A stretch of 41,466 nt of DNA, from the IMG/VR virus record IMGVR_UViG_3300047317_000125, positions 1 to 41,466 of that record; one strand, written 5' to 3'. The position numbers and the translations under genes were made by a program. Origin of the DNA: a virus. This document shows positions 27,098 to 35,675 of this stretch, in pieces (the stretch's first letter is position 1; the number at the start of each line of letters is the position of its first letter). The notes below the pieces were generated by a model that was given only the letters and a program-made list of their open reading frames with translations, was not told where the DNA came from and made no database searches.

Positions 27098-29397
27098 CCA
27101 AAGAAGAACGTCTCGGGAAGGTCTGGGAGCGCGCAACCTCGCGCTTCGACCGGGCTTATGCGCCCCAGCAGCAGATTCGCCTGGCTGCGCTGGAAGATCG
27201 GCGTTTCGCCTTCGTAGACGGAGCCCAATGGGAAGGTGGCCTTGGCGCGCAGTTCAACAACCGACCGCGCTTCGTCGTCAACAAGACGCAGAAAGCCGTG
27301 CGCCGGATCGTGTCGGAGTACCGCGCCAATGCGATGACGGTCAATTTCCGCTCAAGCGATGACGACAGCCGGCAGGAGGATCTTGACGCGCTGCGCATCG
27401 TCTACCGCTCCGACGAGCAGTACAGCGGCGCGCAGGACGTGTACGTGTCTGCCTTCGAAGAAGCCGTGGCCGGCGGAATCGGCGCCTGGCGCCTGACGAA
27501 TGATTACGATTATCGCGCAGAAACGGACCTCGACGACGACACGCCGCAACGCATCCTTTTTGAGCCGATCAACGATGCGGATATCAGCGTTTTCTTCGAC
27601 CCGAACAGCCGCAAGCTCGACAAGTCGGACGCAATGTGGTGCGTGGTGCTGAATCCGATCAGCTGGGATACGTACACGTCCGAGTACATCGAGAGCGCGG
27701 AAGTCAAGCTTGACGAACGCCCGTCCAGCTTCAAGACGGTTCGCTCGCTGAAGCAATTCGACTGGTTCTCCAACGATGCTGTCTACATCGGTGAGTACTA
27801 CGAAGTAGAGAAAAAGACCGAGGAATATGCGGTCTGGCGCGAGCCGCACTCCGGACAGGAACAGAAGGTCTACGCTGGCGTTGATGCAGACTCTCGCGAA
27901 GATGCGGCAGAGAAAGCCGACGAATTGAAGTCGAACGGTTATGTGCTGGTGCGAAATGGCAAGCGCAACCGTAAGCGCGTGCGCAAGTATTTCCTCGACG
28001 GAACAGGCATCCTGAAGGATTGCGGCTACATCGCCGGCTCCGAAATCCCGATCGTGGTCGTGTTCGGTATCCGCCAGATCATCGACGGCATCGAGCGCTT
28101 CCAGGGCGCTGTGCGGCTCGCCAAGGACTCGCAGCGCCTGTACAACATGCAGATCAGCACGTTGGCCGATATCACGGCATTCACGCCGCGCGAGAAGCCG
28201 ATCTTTCTGCCCGAGCAGATGGCCGGCCATGAGTTGACGTGGGCCAATGACCTCGTTGCGAACAATCCGTATCTGCTGGTCAACGGGCTGACGGGAGCCG
28301 ATGGTTCCGTGACGGCAGTCGGCCCGATTGGCTACATCAAGCAGCCCGACGTTCCGCCCGCGCTGGCCGGTCTCGTGCAGATTACCGCAGCCGACATGCT
28401 GGACGTGACAGGCGGCGATCTGGCGGCCGATCAGGTCAACTCGAATACGTCCGATGCACTGGTGAGCCGCGTGCAGGCCCATCAGGATATGCAGGTCTAC
28501 ATCTTCATCGACAACATGGCGCGGGCTCTGGAGCGGTGCGGCAAGATTTACATGTCGATGGCCTGCGAGGTCTACACCGAGGAAAACCGGCCGTTCGCGG
28601 CGCTCGGCGAGGACAACCGCACGTCCGAGACGACGAAGATCAATGTCCCGTCGCTGAACGCAGCCGGCGAGCCGGTCATTACGCGCTCCTTCACTCCTGG
28701 ACTCGACGTGTTCGTTGACGTTGGCCCAGCGTTTAACAGCCGCAAGGATTCGACCGTCAACACGCTCATCAAGCTCCTGCCGGGTGTGACCGATCCGCAG
28801 ATGGCGCAACTCGTCATGAACACGCTGATCCAGAACCTCGACGGTGAGGGGATGCAGGATCTGTCTCAGTACTCGCGCAAGCAGCTTGTGCAGGCTGGCG
28901 TGGTCAAGCCAACCGACGAGGAAGCGCAGCAGCTCGCCGAGGAACAGCAGCAAGCCGCAAACGCACCGCCAGACGCCGCCACGGTCGCTCTGCTGGCTCA
29001 GGCGCGCGAGTCCGATGCCAACGCCAGCAAGAGCCAGGCGTCGGCCGTACAGTCTCTTTCGGCTGCCGAACTCAACCAGGCAAAGGCGGCGCAAGCTGTC
29101 TCGCAAACGAACGCGTCTCAGCTTTCGACGATTATCGGCATGCTGCAAAGTATGCAGGGCAACGTGCAGGGCACCGCAGAGCAGATCAGCGCCGGCCAGC
29201 CGCAGCATCCGCTTGATGGCAAGGTGAATGCGGCTATCGCAAGCGGCAACGCGGCGCCGTCACCGGGTATCAATCCGCTTCATGGCGTGCAGCAAGTTCA
29301 ACCTGACCCGAGCGCGCAGCAGTTGACGGCAGGCAATCAAGCACCGCCGCCTCAAGCGCCGATCCATGCATCTAACCGTCCTGCTGTCGGTAAATGA
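27088..29397 (+). CDS. P22-type portal protein
   Basis: A 769-residue protein (P22 gp1: 725) forming the dodecameric DNA gate. Recognisable parts are LAALEDRRFAFVDGAQWEGG, VVNKTQKAVRRIVSEYRAN, FEEAVAGGIGAWRL, PISWDTYTSEYIESAE and RQIIDGIERFQGAVRLAKDSQRLYN. The C-terminal 200 residues are Gln/Ala-rich helix (QQLAEEQQQAANAP, AAELNQAKAAQAVSQTNA), like the P22 barrel but with a Pro/Gln tail. ATG 27088 is preferred to GTG 27079. Overlaps terL by ATGA. Confidence 0.92.
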   Translation: MALTKEERLGKVWERATSRFDRAYAPQQQIRLAALEDRRFAFVDGAQWEGGLGAQFNNRPRFVVNKTQKAVRRIVSEYRANAMTVNFRSSDDDSRQEDLDALRIVYRSDEQYSGAQDVYVSAFEEAVAGGIGAWRLTNDYDYRAETDLDDDTPQRILFEPINDADISVFFDPNSRKLDKSDAMWCVVLNPISWDTYTSEYIESAEVKLDERPSSFKTVRSLKQFDWFSNDAVYIGEYYEVEKKTEEYAVWREPHSGQEQKVYAGVDADSREDAAEKADELKSNGYVLVRNGKRNRKRVRKYFLDGTGILKDCGYIAGSEIPIVVVFGIRQIIDGIERFQGAVRLAKDSQRLYNMQISTLADITAFTPREKPIFLPEQMAGHELTWANDLVANNPYLLVNGLTGADGSVTAVGPIGYIKQPDVPPALAGLVQITAADMLDVTGGDLAADQVNSNTSDALVSRVQAHQDMQVYIFIDNMARALERCGKIYMSMACEVYTEENRPFAALGEDNRTSETTKINVPSLNAAGEPVITRSFTPGLDVFVDVGPAFNSRKDSTVNTLIKLLPGVTDPQMAQLVMNTLIQNLDGEGMQDLSQYSRKQLVQAGVVKPTDEEAQQLAEEQQQAANAPPDAATVALLAQARESDANASKSQASAVQSLSAAELNQAKAAQAVSQTNASQLSTIIGMLQSMQGNVQGTAEQISAGQPQHPLDGKVNAAIASGNAAPSPGINPLHGVQQVQPDPSAQQLTAGNQAPPPQAPIHASNRPAVGK

Positions 29398-30677
29398 GTG
29401 AAATCTCGCTTCCGGATTGGGCGGAATGTCTGCTGACGCCAGGCCCGCGCTATACCGTGCTTCACGGTGGGCGCGGCTCGGCCAAGTCAATGTCTGTTGG
29501 CACTGCACTTCCCATCCGTGCGGCGGCTGAACCGTTGCGTATCCTGTGCTGCCGGGAAATCCAGCAGTCTATTCAGGAGTCTGTGAAATCGATGCTGGAG
29601 TCGCGTATCCGCGCAATGGGCCTCGCAGGCTCGTTCTACGATATCCAGAAGTCTGAAATCAACGGCGCGAACGGCAGCAAGTTCATCTTCCGCGGTCTAA
29701 GTGATATCACCGCGGACTCGATCAAGTCGCTGGACAATATCGATATCGTATGGGTAGAAGAAGCTCAGGCGCTGTCACAGCGCTCGCTCGATCTATTGCT
29801 TCCGACCATTCGGAAAGACACGTCTGAGATATGGATGACGATGAACCCGGAACTGGATACCGATCCGGTCTACACGACGTTCATCGAGAAGCCGCCGGCC
29901 AACGCGCGCGTGATCCAGGTCAACTGGAACCGGAACCCGTTCTGGAATAGCGCGCTGGAGGCAGAACGCCTACGCTCCCAAGCCGACGATCCTGAGCGGT
30001 ACGATCACATATGGGAAGGTGTTCCTCTGTCGGCCGCATCTGGCGCGATCTATCGCGTGGAAATGCATGCGCTGTCGGTGAATAACCGGATTCGTCCGAT
30101 TGCTGAAGATCCGGCGCTAACCACCCATGCGGTCTTCGACCTTGGCGTGGCCGATCTGACCTCGATCACGATCGCCCAAGCGGATATCAGCGGCTTGCGC
30201 GTGCTGGCGTTTTACGAGGATCACGGTCTTGCGCTGAAAGACTATAGCGACTGGCTGCGGCAGAATGGGTGGGGACATTGCACGATCTGGCTTCCTCACG
30301 ATGGCCGCGCGCGCTCATTGCACACCGGCATGTCGTCGGAATCTCTCATGAAGTCGTATGGGTGGAATGTGCAGATTGTTCCGTCACTGCCAGTTGAGAC
30401 AGGCATCCAGAACACCAGGGCGGCGCTCAAGAACGCGTTTATCTCTGACGACAACGGCTGCAACGTGCTTCTTGAGCATCTGCGCCGCTATACCCGGAAC
30501 AAGGCGGGTCATCCGCAGCATGACGAGCATTCACACGCCGCGGACAGTTTCCGCTATACCGCTATCGCAATGGGGCATTTCAAGGCAGCGTCGGAGCGCG
30601 TTGCAAAGCAGGCTGACTTAGCCGCGCGCGTGAAAGTCATCCCAACCGTGAACCATTGGGGCAATGTAAGTCGATGA
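29394..30677 (+). CDS. terL: terminase large subunit
   Basis: A 427-residue packaging ATPase-nuclease of the PBSX/Terminase_3 type. Walker A is GGRGSAKS (residues 25-32), Walker B IDIVWVEEA (116-124) with E122/E123, and motif III is MTMNPE. The C-terminal nuclease shows FDLGVADLTSIT (first metal Asp) and DEHSHAADSFRYTA near the end. The 3' end overlaps the convergent hydroxylase gene by 41 bases. No small subunit gene is adjacent. Confidence 0.95.
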   Translation: MSEISLPDWAECLLTPGPRYTVLHGGRGSAKSMSVGTALPIRAAAEPLRILCCREIQQSIQESVKSMLESRIRAMGLAGSFYDIQKSEINGANGSKFIFRGLSDITADSIKSLDNIDIVWVEEAQALSQRSLDLLLPTIRKDTSEIWMTMNPELDTDPVYTTFIEKPPANARVIQVNWNRNPFWNSALEAERLRSQADDPERYDHIWEGVPLSAASGAIYRVEMHALSVNNRIRPIAEDPALTTHAVFDLGVADLTSITIAQADISGLRVLAFYEDHGLALKDYSDWLRQNGWGHCTIWLPHDGRARSLHTGMSSESLMKSYGWNVQIVPSLPVETGIQNTRAALKNAFISDDNGCNVLLEHLRRYTRNKAGHPQHDEHSHAADSFRYTAIAMGHFKAASERVAKQADLAARVKVIPTVNHWGNVSR

Positions 30678-31254
30678 CCATGCTGATGCGGTCGATCGCC
30701 GACTCGTTCCGCACCTCATGCTCGAGTTCATTGCGGAACCAGAAAAGCCGCCCGGTCAGCATCTGCATCGCCTCGTCCTTACTGCCATCGCTTTCCTCGC
30801 CGCAGTAGATCACGGCGCCGGGTTGGCCTTGTAGCACCAGATGAAAACGCTTCCAGTACCGGACATGCTCGGGAGTGTCGGCGTGGCGGAAGATCCGGCC
30901 ACCCGGTTTGATGCGGTTGATCATCACACGGCCGATCCGCGTGGCGCGCGTGAACTGCGCAAGGTCGAACACGAAGCCATGCGCTTGCGGCAACTGGTCC
31001 CACGCAGGCCGGAACACCGATTCGTGCTGGTCATATCCAGGCAGCATGTTCTGCTTGTACAGCTCGATCTGCTCATCGGTCAGGCCGGTGGCGATCTCCG
31101 GGAAGCGCAGCATGATCGTGTCGGTGTCGCCGAATGGCCCCTGCGGATACTTGCGCAGGAAATCATCAGCTTCCCAGCGCGACGGCTCCATGGCGACGGC
31201 GAGCGCCAGCGCGGACACGTCCATGTTGTCTTTGATGATGCGAAAGTGGCGCAT
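30637..31254 (-). CDS. aspartyl/asparaginyl beta-hydroxylase-like 2OG-Fe(II) oxygenase
   Basis: A 205-residue protein of the cupin-type 2-oxoglutarate oxygenases. Iron ligands H124 and D126 (RHADT) and H179 (LEHEV), with R189 as likely 2OG partner (IDRISMVIDLH), are all present. It therefore looks active. It would hydroxylate a protein side chain or small molecule; the target is unknown. It is the last gene of a four-gene leftward cassette inside the late region, a moron. Its end overlaps terL on the other strand. Confidence 0.85.
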   Translation of the reverse strand: MRHFRIIKDNMDVSALALAVAMEPSRWEADDFLRKYPQGPFGDTDTIMLRFPEIATGLTDEQIELYKQNMLPGYDQHESVFRPAWDQLPQAHGFVFDLAQFTRATRIGRVMINRIKPGGRIFRHADTPEHVRYWKRFHLVLQGQPGAVIYCGEESDGSKDEAMQMLTGRLFWFRNELEHEVRNESAIDRISMVIDLHCPNGSRLG

Positions 31255-31256
31255 AG

Positions 31257-31478
31257 TTACCCCGCGTTGAACGATGCAAGCACTACGCCAATCGGCAAAT
31301 CTTCCACCGCATTTCCAATGTGCGTAATCTTGATGCGCTCAAGTTCTCGGGTCCATCCGAAAAGACCGCGAGGTGGCAACGTGCGCAAGGCATCGTGTTC
31401 GTTTTCGGCAGCGACAACCATTGAGTCATATTCGTCATAGTCAACACGGTCGCCGCGCTCTAGTAAGTAAAGTTTCAT
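31257..31478 (-). CDS. small conserved phage/bacterial protein, unknown function
   Basis: A 73-residue protein from ATG 31478 (MKLYLLERGDRVDYDEYDSM); a TTG start 12 bases upstream is possible. KLYLLER, DYDEYDSMVVAAENEHDA and a final GVVLASFNAG form a pattern found in small proteins of many phages and bacteria. It is encoded between the membrane protein and the hydroxylase. Confidence 0.7.
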   Translation of the reverse strand: MKLYLLERGDRVDYDEYDSMVVAAENEHDALRTLPPRGLFGWTRELERIKITHIGNAVEDLPIGVVLASFNAG

Positions 31479-31479
31479 A

Positions 31480-31737
31480 TCAGAAAGCAATCCTAAAAAG
31501 GGCGATGATACCGCCTACCGCTGCAATAGCGACCGACCATCCAAGGATCGTCTTGAGCACGGTCAAGCCATTGCGCCGAACATCTGCAATCAGTTCGGCG
31601 ATAGCTTCGATCAATGACTCATGCACGAGATACAGGATGCGCGCGGCTGCGAGGCCAAAGAATACGAACATGGTGACGGACGGCGGCAGCAGAAAGATGC
31701 TCCCGAGGCATATCCAGAAGTACCAGACTAACCACAT
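31480..31737 (-). CDS. two-helix membrane protein
   Basis: An 85-residue protein with a first hydrophobic segment of about residues 1-35 (WYFWICLGSIFLLPPSVTMFVFFGLAA) and a second near the C-terminus (ILGWSVAIAAVGGIIALF). A polar amphipathic helix lies between (VHESLIEAIAELIADVRRN). ATG 31737 has AAGGA upstream, inside the end of the RHH gene. Function unknown. Confidence 0.7.
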   Translation of the reverse strand: MWLVWYFWICLGSIFLLPPSVTMFVFFGLAAARILYLVHESLIEAIAELIADVRRNGLTVLKTILGWSVAIAAVGGIIALFRIAF

Positions 31738-31880
31738 GATTTTTCCTTTCTCTCGCTCTCGTCAAGGTGTTTCTCAATGATCGAGCGGATGATCTCAGCG
31801 ACCGAATAGTCGCGTTTCTCGGCAATTTCCTTCAGCTTTGTAAGCATCGGCTTGGGGAAGTGAATTTGAAGGCGTTCCAT
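31728..31880 (-). CDS. ribbon-helix-helix (Arc/CopG-type) regulator, 50 residues
   Basis: A 50-residue protein: strand MERLQIHFPKPM, helix TKLKEIAEKRD, then YSVAEIIRSIIEKHLDE. This is the complete ribbon-helix-helix layout, with Arg/Gln/His in the DNA-facing strand. It starts the leftward cassette and overlaps the membrane-protein start by 10 bases. Direct repeats just upstream may be its operators. In P22 the Arc and Mnt repressors, of the same fold, occupy the immI region elsewhere in the late genes. It probably represses its own cassette. Confidence 0.82.
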   Translation of the reverse strand: MERLQIHFPKPMLTKLKEIAEKRDYSVAEIIRSIIEKHLDESERKEKSCG

Positions 31881-31894
31881 AGATGTATGTTAGA

Positions 31895-31925
31895 GGTAAT
31901 TTGCACTACCAGGGGTAATTTTCAC
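31895..31925. repeat. 19-bp-spaced direct repeat, candidate RHH operator
   Basis: GGTAATTTGCAC (31895-31906) and GGTAATTTTCAC (31914-31925), 11 of 12 identical and 19 bases apart, lie between the divergent RHH and scaffold genes. A -10-like TATACT (31928-31933) follows on the plus strand. Two nearly equal half-sites suit binding of two RHH dimers. Confidence 0.55.
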
Positions 31926-31978
31926 CGTATACTCCATTTGTTGCAGATTGAAAACTTCCGCCAACAAAAGGTGAGCGA

Positions 31979-32839
31979 ATGGACCAGCTAGACGAAGTAC
32001 AGACGGGCGCGCCCGAACTCGACAACCAACCTACCACGCCGGTGCTGTTTGAGGACGCTGAAGAACTTGAACCCGGCGCGCCAGAAGTCGGGGACAACGG
32101 CGATCCGACCGGCGAAGCGCCCGAAACTCCCGCAGGCGAAGAGTCTCAGCAGCCGCGCGAAAGCAAGACCTTCCAGGAAATCCGGAAGATGGCGAACGGC
32201 GCGCTGAAGGATAAGCGGCGCCTGGAGCGCGAGCTGGAAGAATTGCGCGCCAAGTTCCCGAAGCCTGAACCGACGCTTGGCCCGAAGCCGACGCTAGACC
32301 AGTTCGACTACGACGAAGCGAAGTACGAAGAAGCGTTCGCCGGATGGATGGCGCAGAAGGCGGCCGCAGACGACGCTGATCGAAAGAAGATGGATGAGCA
32401 GCGCCGCGAGCAGGAAGAGCTTGAAAACTTCAAGAAAACCTACCAGAAGCGCGCTGAATCGCTCGGCGTAAGTGACTTCAAGGAAGCCGAGTCTGAAGTC
32501 GGCGAAATGCTCAATGCGACTCAGAAAGGTCTTATGATGCGCGGCGCCGACGATCCGGCCGCTCTCGTCTACGCTCTGTCCAAGTCGCCCGCCAAGCTGA
32601 TCGAACTGTCCCACATCACGGACCCGGTAAAGTTTACTGTGGCCGTCGCAAAACTGGAGATGAACTTGTCCGCACGCAAAACCAGCCGTCCCGCGCCGGA
32701 ACCGCGCGTATCGTCCGAGCGCAGCGCCACCGGCCACAGCGCTTCTGCATCGCAACTCGAAAAGCTCCGTGAGGAAGCGGCGCGCACAGGCGACTACACC
32801 CAAGTGACGGCGTACAAGAGGAAAAACGGCATTAAATAG
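31979..32839 (+). CDS. P22 gp8-like scaffolding protein
   Basis: A 286-residue, highly charged helical protein (P22 gp8: 303) needed for coat assembly and then released. The N-terminal 70 residues are acidic and Pro-rich, the middle is coiled-coil-like (RRLERELEELRAKF, KKMDEQRREQEELENFKKTYQKRAE), and the C-terminus is basic (ASQLEKLREEAARTGD, AYKRKNGIK), where P22 scaffold binds coat. AAAGGTGAG precedes ATG 31979. It stands directly before coat. Confidence 0.85.
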   Translation: MDQLDEVQTGAPELDNQPTTPVLFEDAEELEPGAPEVGDNGDPTGEAPETPAGEESQQPRESKTFQEIRKMANGALKDKRRLERELEELRAKFPKPEPTLGPKPTLDQFDYDEAKYEEAFAGWMAQKAAADDADRKKMDEQRREQEELENFKKTYQKRAESLGVSDFKEAESEVGEMLNATQKGLMMRGADDPAALVYALSKSPAKLIELSHITDPVKFTVAVAKLEMNLSARKTSRPAPEPRVSSERSATGHSASASQLEKLREEAARTGDYTQVTAYKRKNGIK

Positions 32840-33057
32840 TGCGCCTATTGCTTAGTACTACTTGATTAACATTACTAAAAGTAGTAGCCTTATCGCAATT
32901 GCTGTGCGAGGCGCATAAGAGACATTCCTTACGCGCTTCGCCTGCTAGCTTTACGTATCTCAGCACCATCGACGCACATGGCGTCAGTCCTGGCTGGATG
33001 CGAAATCTGTGGCCTTTGGGCCATTCATTTTTCGTCTCTTATTTAGGATTGCACATC
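32840..33057 (+). other. structured 218-base leader of the coat gene
   Basis: No gene is seen in this stretch. It holds an 8-pair hairpin TACTACTT/AAGTAGTA (32856-32886, 15-base loop), a long-range 9-base complement ATAAGAGAC (32915-32923) with GTCTCTTAT (33034-33042), and a hairpin TGGCC-TTTG-GGCCA (33010-33023) followed by TTCATTTTT. The last resembles a weak terminator. AGGA precedes the coat ATG. Confidence 0.5.
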
Positions 33058-34374
33058 ATGTCAAACCCGCCGTCAGCCCCTTTTCTCTCGACCGCAAACT
33101 CGTTCTCAAAAGAGGAACGGGTAGCCTTTGAACGCCTGCTTGAAGGCTTCCATGACCAGTTGGTCATGTCGAAGGCCGTCACCGTGTTCCAGAACGATCA
33201 GACCATGATGGCTCGCGCCGGCGATATCATCCGCCGCCCGATGCCGTACATCGCGCGCTCGTTCTCGGGCCTCGACCAGACCGCCAACTTCGTCGGCAAG
33301 ACGCAGCTCACCATTCCGGCGGCGATCGACACGATCCGCTCGTCGCCGTGGACGATGGACGCAACCGAACTGCGCGACGCACTGCAAGAAAACCGCCTCG
33401 GCGACTCTGCGAAACAGAAGATCGCGTCGGACATCAACCTCGCGGTCGTCAATGCAGTTTCGACACTCGGCACGCTCGTCGTGAAGCGCACCGTCGCGGC
33501 AACCGGCTTCGACGATCTGGCCCAAGCTGATGCGCTGATGAACGAGTCGGGCATTGACTATGACGAGCGCTACGCTGTGTTCGGCTCGCGCGACTACAAC
33601 GCGATGGCCGGCAATCTTGCAAGCCGCGCGTACATCGTTGAAGGCCAGAAGGCTGCTGACGCATACGAAATGGCGACCGTTGGCCGCCGCGTCGCTGGCT
33701 TCGAACGCGTGCTGAAGGCTGACTACATCGCCCGTCTGACGGCTGCGGCCGGCGTGACGGTCACGGTGAACGGCGCGAACCAGTACACGGTCCCGAAGGC
33801 TCTGGCAGCAAGCCCGACTGGCCCGCTTCAGTCGAACGTCGATAACCGGATTCAGGCGCTGGCGATCACCGTCACGTCGGGTACGGTCAAGGTTGGCGAC
33901 GCCTTCACGATCGCCGGCGTCAACAACGTCCACCCGATCACCAAGGTCGATACCGGCCAGCTCAAGACGTTCCGCGTCGTCAGCATCGTTTCGGGTGCAG
34001 GCGGTACGGGTACGATCCAGATCGCTCCGGCGATCATCAGCGGTACGGGCGGCACGGACGCAGAACTGGCCTACCAGAACTGTACCGCGGCTCCGGCATC
34101 TGGCGCTGCTATCACGTGGCTGAACACGGTCACTGCCGGCGTCAACTGCTTCTGGAAGAAAGAAGCGGTCGAAATCCTGCCGGGTCGCCTGGCTGTTCCT
34201 TCGGATCAGGGTCTCGCAGTGATGCGTGGCACGACCGATCAGGGCATCGAGATCGTGATGACCAAGCAGGCGCACATCGAGACGTACAAGTCGCTGTATC
34301 GGGTGGACGCCTTCTATGGCGTCAGCGTCACGAACCCTGAGATGTCAGGCATCGTTTTGTTCAACCAGACCTAA
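33058..34374 (+). CDS. P22 gp5-like major coat protein
   Basis: A 438-residue protein (P22 gp5: 430) of the HK97 fold. The start MSNPPSAPFLSTANSFSKEE follows AGGA; a longer frame to 32899 runs through the leader and is not used. FLSTANSFS...AFERLLEG, DIIRRPMPYIARSFSG, TQLTIPAAI and NRLGDSAKQKIASDINLAVVNAVSTLG are P22-coat-like. Residues about 240-360, rich in Gly/Thr (VTSGTVKVGDAFTIAGVNNVHPIT), correspond to the inserted I-domain. The C-terminus ends NPEMSGIVLFNQT. Confidence 0.9.
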   Translation: MSNPPSAPFLSTANSFSKEERVAFERLLEGFHDQLVMSKAVTVFQNDQTMMARAGDIIRRPMPYIARSFSGLDQTANFVGKTQLTIPAAIDTIRSSPWTMDATELRDALQENRLGDSAKQKIASDINLAVVNAVSTLGTLVVKRTVAATGFDDLAQADALMNESGIDYDERYAVFGSRDYNAMAGNLASRAYIVEGQKAADAYEMATVGRRVAGFERVLKADYIARLTAAAGVTVTVNGANQYTVPKALAASPTGPLQSNVDNRIQALAITVTSGTVKVGDAFTIAGVNNVHPITKVDTGQLKTFRVVSIVSGAGGTGTIQIAPAIISGTGGTDAELAYQNCTAAPASGAAITWLNTVTAGVNCFWKKEAVEILPGRLAVPSDQGLAVMRGTTDQGIEIVMTKQAHIETYKSLYRVDAFYGVSVTNPEMSGIVLFNQT

Positions 34375-34387
34375 GCAAGTACTTAAA

Positions 34388-34411
34388 AGCGCCCTTCGGG
34401 GCGCTCTGCTT
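34388..34411 (+). terminator. hairpin terminator after the coat gene
   Basis: AGCGCCC-TTCG-GGGCGCT, a perfect seven-pair stem with a TTCG loop, then CTGCTT. The T-run is weak, so it may only reduce read-through to the tail genes and raise coat mRNA stability. Confidence 0.65.
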
Positions 34412-34428
34412 ATATCGGGGAGAGCAAT

Positions 34429-35481
34429 ATGGCGACTACCAGCGAGGCGCGTGCGCTTCCATTTTTCACGGACCTCTACGGCGCGCCGTTGGAGTCCGGT
34501 TCCATCTATATCGGCCAGCCTGGCCTCGATCCCGTCGCCTATCCAGCTATCGTCACATCTGACATTGCGGGCGCGGTCGTCCTCCAGCAGCCTATCCGCA
34601 CTGTGCATGGTCGCGCTACTGCGGCCGGCGCGCTCGTGCATATGTTCTGCCCGATTCCGTACTCGATCACGATCCTGGATTCAGCAGGTCGTGTCGTTTA
34701 TGCATCGCTGAACGAAACCGATCCGATCTTCACGTCGCTTAATAACTCATCGGTTCAGAGTGCCGGCAGCATTGCCGAGCTTCAGAGCCGATCGGGAGCG
34801 TCAACGAATCAGGTGTGGGTCAAAGATTACGGCATGTACATCGCCGATCCGACAGACCAGACAACGCCTCAAGCGATCCCGCTCGTCATCGTCGGTAATG
34901 ACGGGATGCGCTACAAGCTCGGATTGCAGTTCGTCAATGGGCAATGGCTTCACATCTCAGGCCCGGCCTCGGCAGCGCTTCAGGGCGATTCTGTGCAGGG
35001 CGCATGGATGAGCTGGAACGACGATTCCAATGGAACCGCCTTTCTCTCGTGCAACAGAGGCGGCGGCCCAGGCGGCTTCCAGCTACGCACGGTGACGGCT
35101 GACGGCGCAACGGTCGTTGGAAAGGTCGCAATTTCAGGCGCTGGGGCTTTGACAGCCGATAGCGACATTACTGCAACCGGAAACCTGATCGCAGATGGCG
35201 GCCGTCTGTACCTCATCGGCGGCGGCTCGCGCGCACTGATCTATGACGGAACGCAGTACAACCTTCCGGGCGCCGATCTGTACGTCAACGGCTCGAAAAC
35301 AATCCTTGAGTCGAATCTGTCTGCCGAATCGTCGCCGGTCATTGCAGACATCATGAAAACGTCAAAGGTCGGCGGCCTGACGTTGACGACCGGATCCGCT
35401 CCGGCCAGTCCCGGCACGTGGTTTGCCATCGTTACAGGCGTCGGATCGACCGGCGTTTCAATGTGGGTAAGAACAGCATGA
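34429..35481 (+). CDS. tail fibre/spike with head-binding N-terminal domain
   Basis: A 350-residue protein. Residues 8-100 (LPFFTDLYGAPLESGSIYIGQPGLDPV, ILDSAGRVVYASL) follow the P22-tailspike-type head-binding domain that fixes the spike to the tail hub. The following part is beta-rich (LVIVGNDGMRYKLGLQFVNGQ, AWMSWNDDSNGTAFLSCNRGGG) and ends GSTGVSMWVRTA. GGGGAGAG precedes ATG 34429. It lacks a pectate-lyase helix and may be an adaptor or a shorter fibre. Confidence 0.78.
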   Translation: MATTSEARALPFFTDLYGAPLESGSIYIGQPGLDPVAYPAIVTSDIAGAVVLQQPIRTVHGRATAAGALVHMFCPIPYSITILDSAGRVVYASLNETDPIFTSLNNSSVQSAGSIAELQSRSGASTNQVWVKDYGMYIADPTDQTTPQAIPLVIVGNDGMRYKLGLQFVNGQWLHISGPASAALQGDSVQGAWMSWNDDSNGTAFLSCNRGGGPGGFQLRTVTADGATVVGKVAISGAGALTADSDITATGNLIADGGRLYLIGGGSRALIYDGTQYNLPGADLYVNGSKTILESNLSAESSPVIADIMKTSKVGGLTLTTGSAPASPGTWFAIVTGVGSTGVSMWVRTA

Positions 35482-35675
35482 GCACATACACCAGCGTGGC
35501 AAACCCGAAGTGGTTCGATGCCGCTCACACCATGGTAACGGTTGATGTCTTATTCGAAACCGTTGGCGCGGTGAAATTCAACGCATCGCCACTCGACGTT
35601 ATGGACTACGGGCGCGAAATCTACGCGGACATCGTAGCGGGGAAATACGGACCTATCGCGGAACACACGGCATGA
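35478..35675 (+). CDS. small conserved tail-region protein
   Basis: A 65-residue protein (MSTYTSVANPKWFDAAHTMV...) with VANPKWFDAAHT, DVMDYGREIYADIVAGKYGPIA. The same arrangement occurs in small proteins and domains next to tail fibre genes of many phages, where it may assist fibre assembly. It overlaps both neighbours by ATGA, so it is translated with them. Confidence 0.7.
   Translation: MSTYTSVANPKWFDAAHTMVTVDVLFETVGAVKFNASPLDVMDYGREIYADIVAGKYGPIAEHTA

Noticed and set aside
27352-29208. 618-residue antisense ORF within the portal gene
   Set aside because: Arg/Leu/His/Val-rich shadow frame of a high-GC gene with clear portal homology; no ribosome site or motif.
32899-33057. 53-residue N-terminal extension of the coat protein
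   Set aside because: Composition unlike coat, passes through hairpins, and a P22-like coat start is at 33058.
33106-34275. 389-residue antisense ORF in the coat gene
   Set aside because: Composition (Arg/Asp/Val/His-rich) is that of the reverse strand of a GC-rich coat gene.
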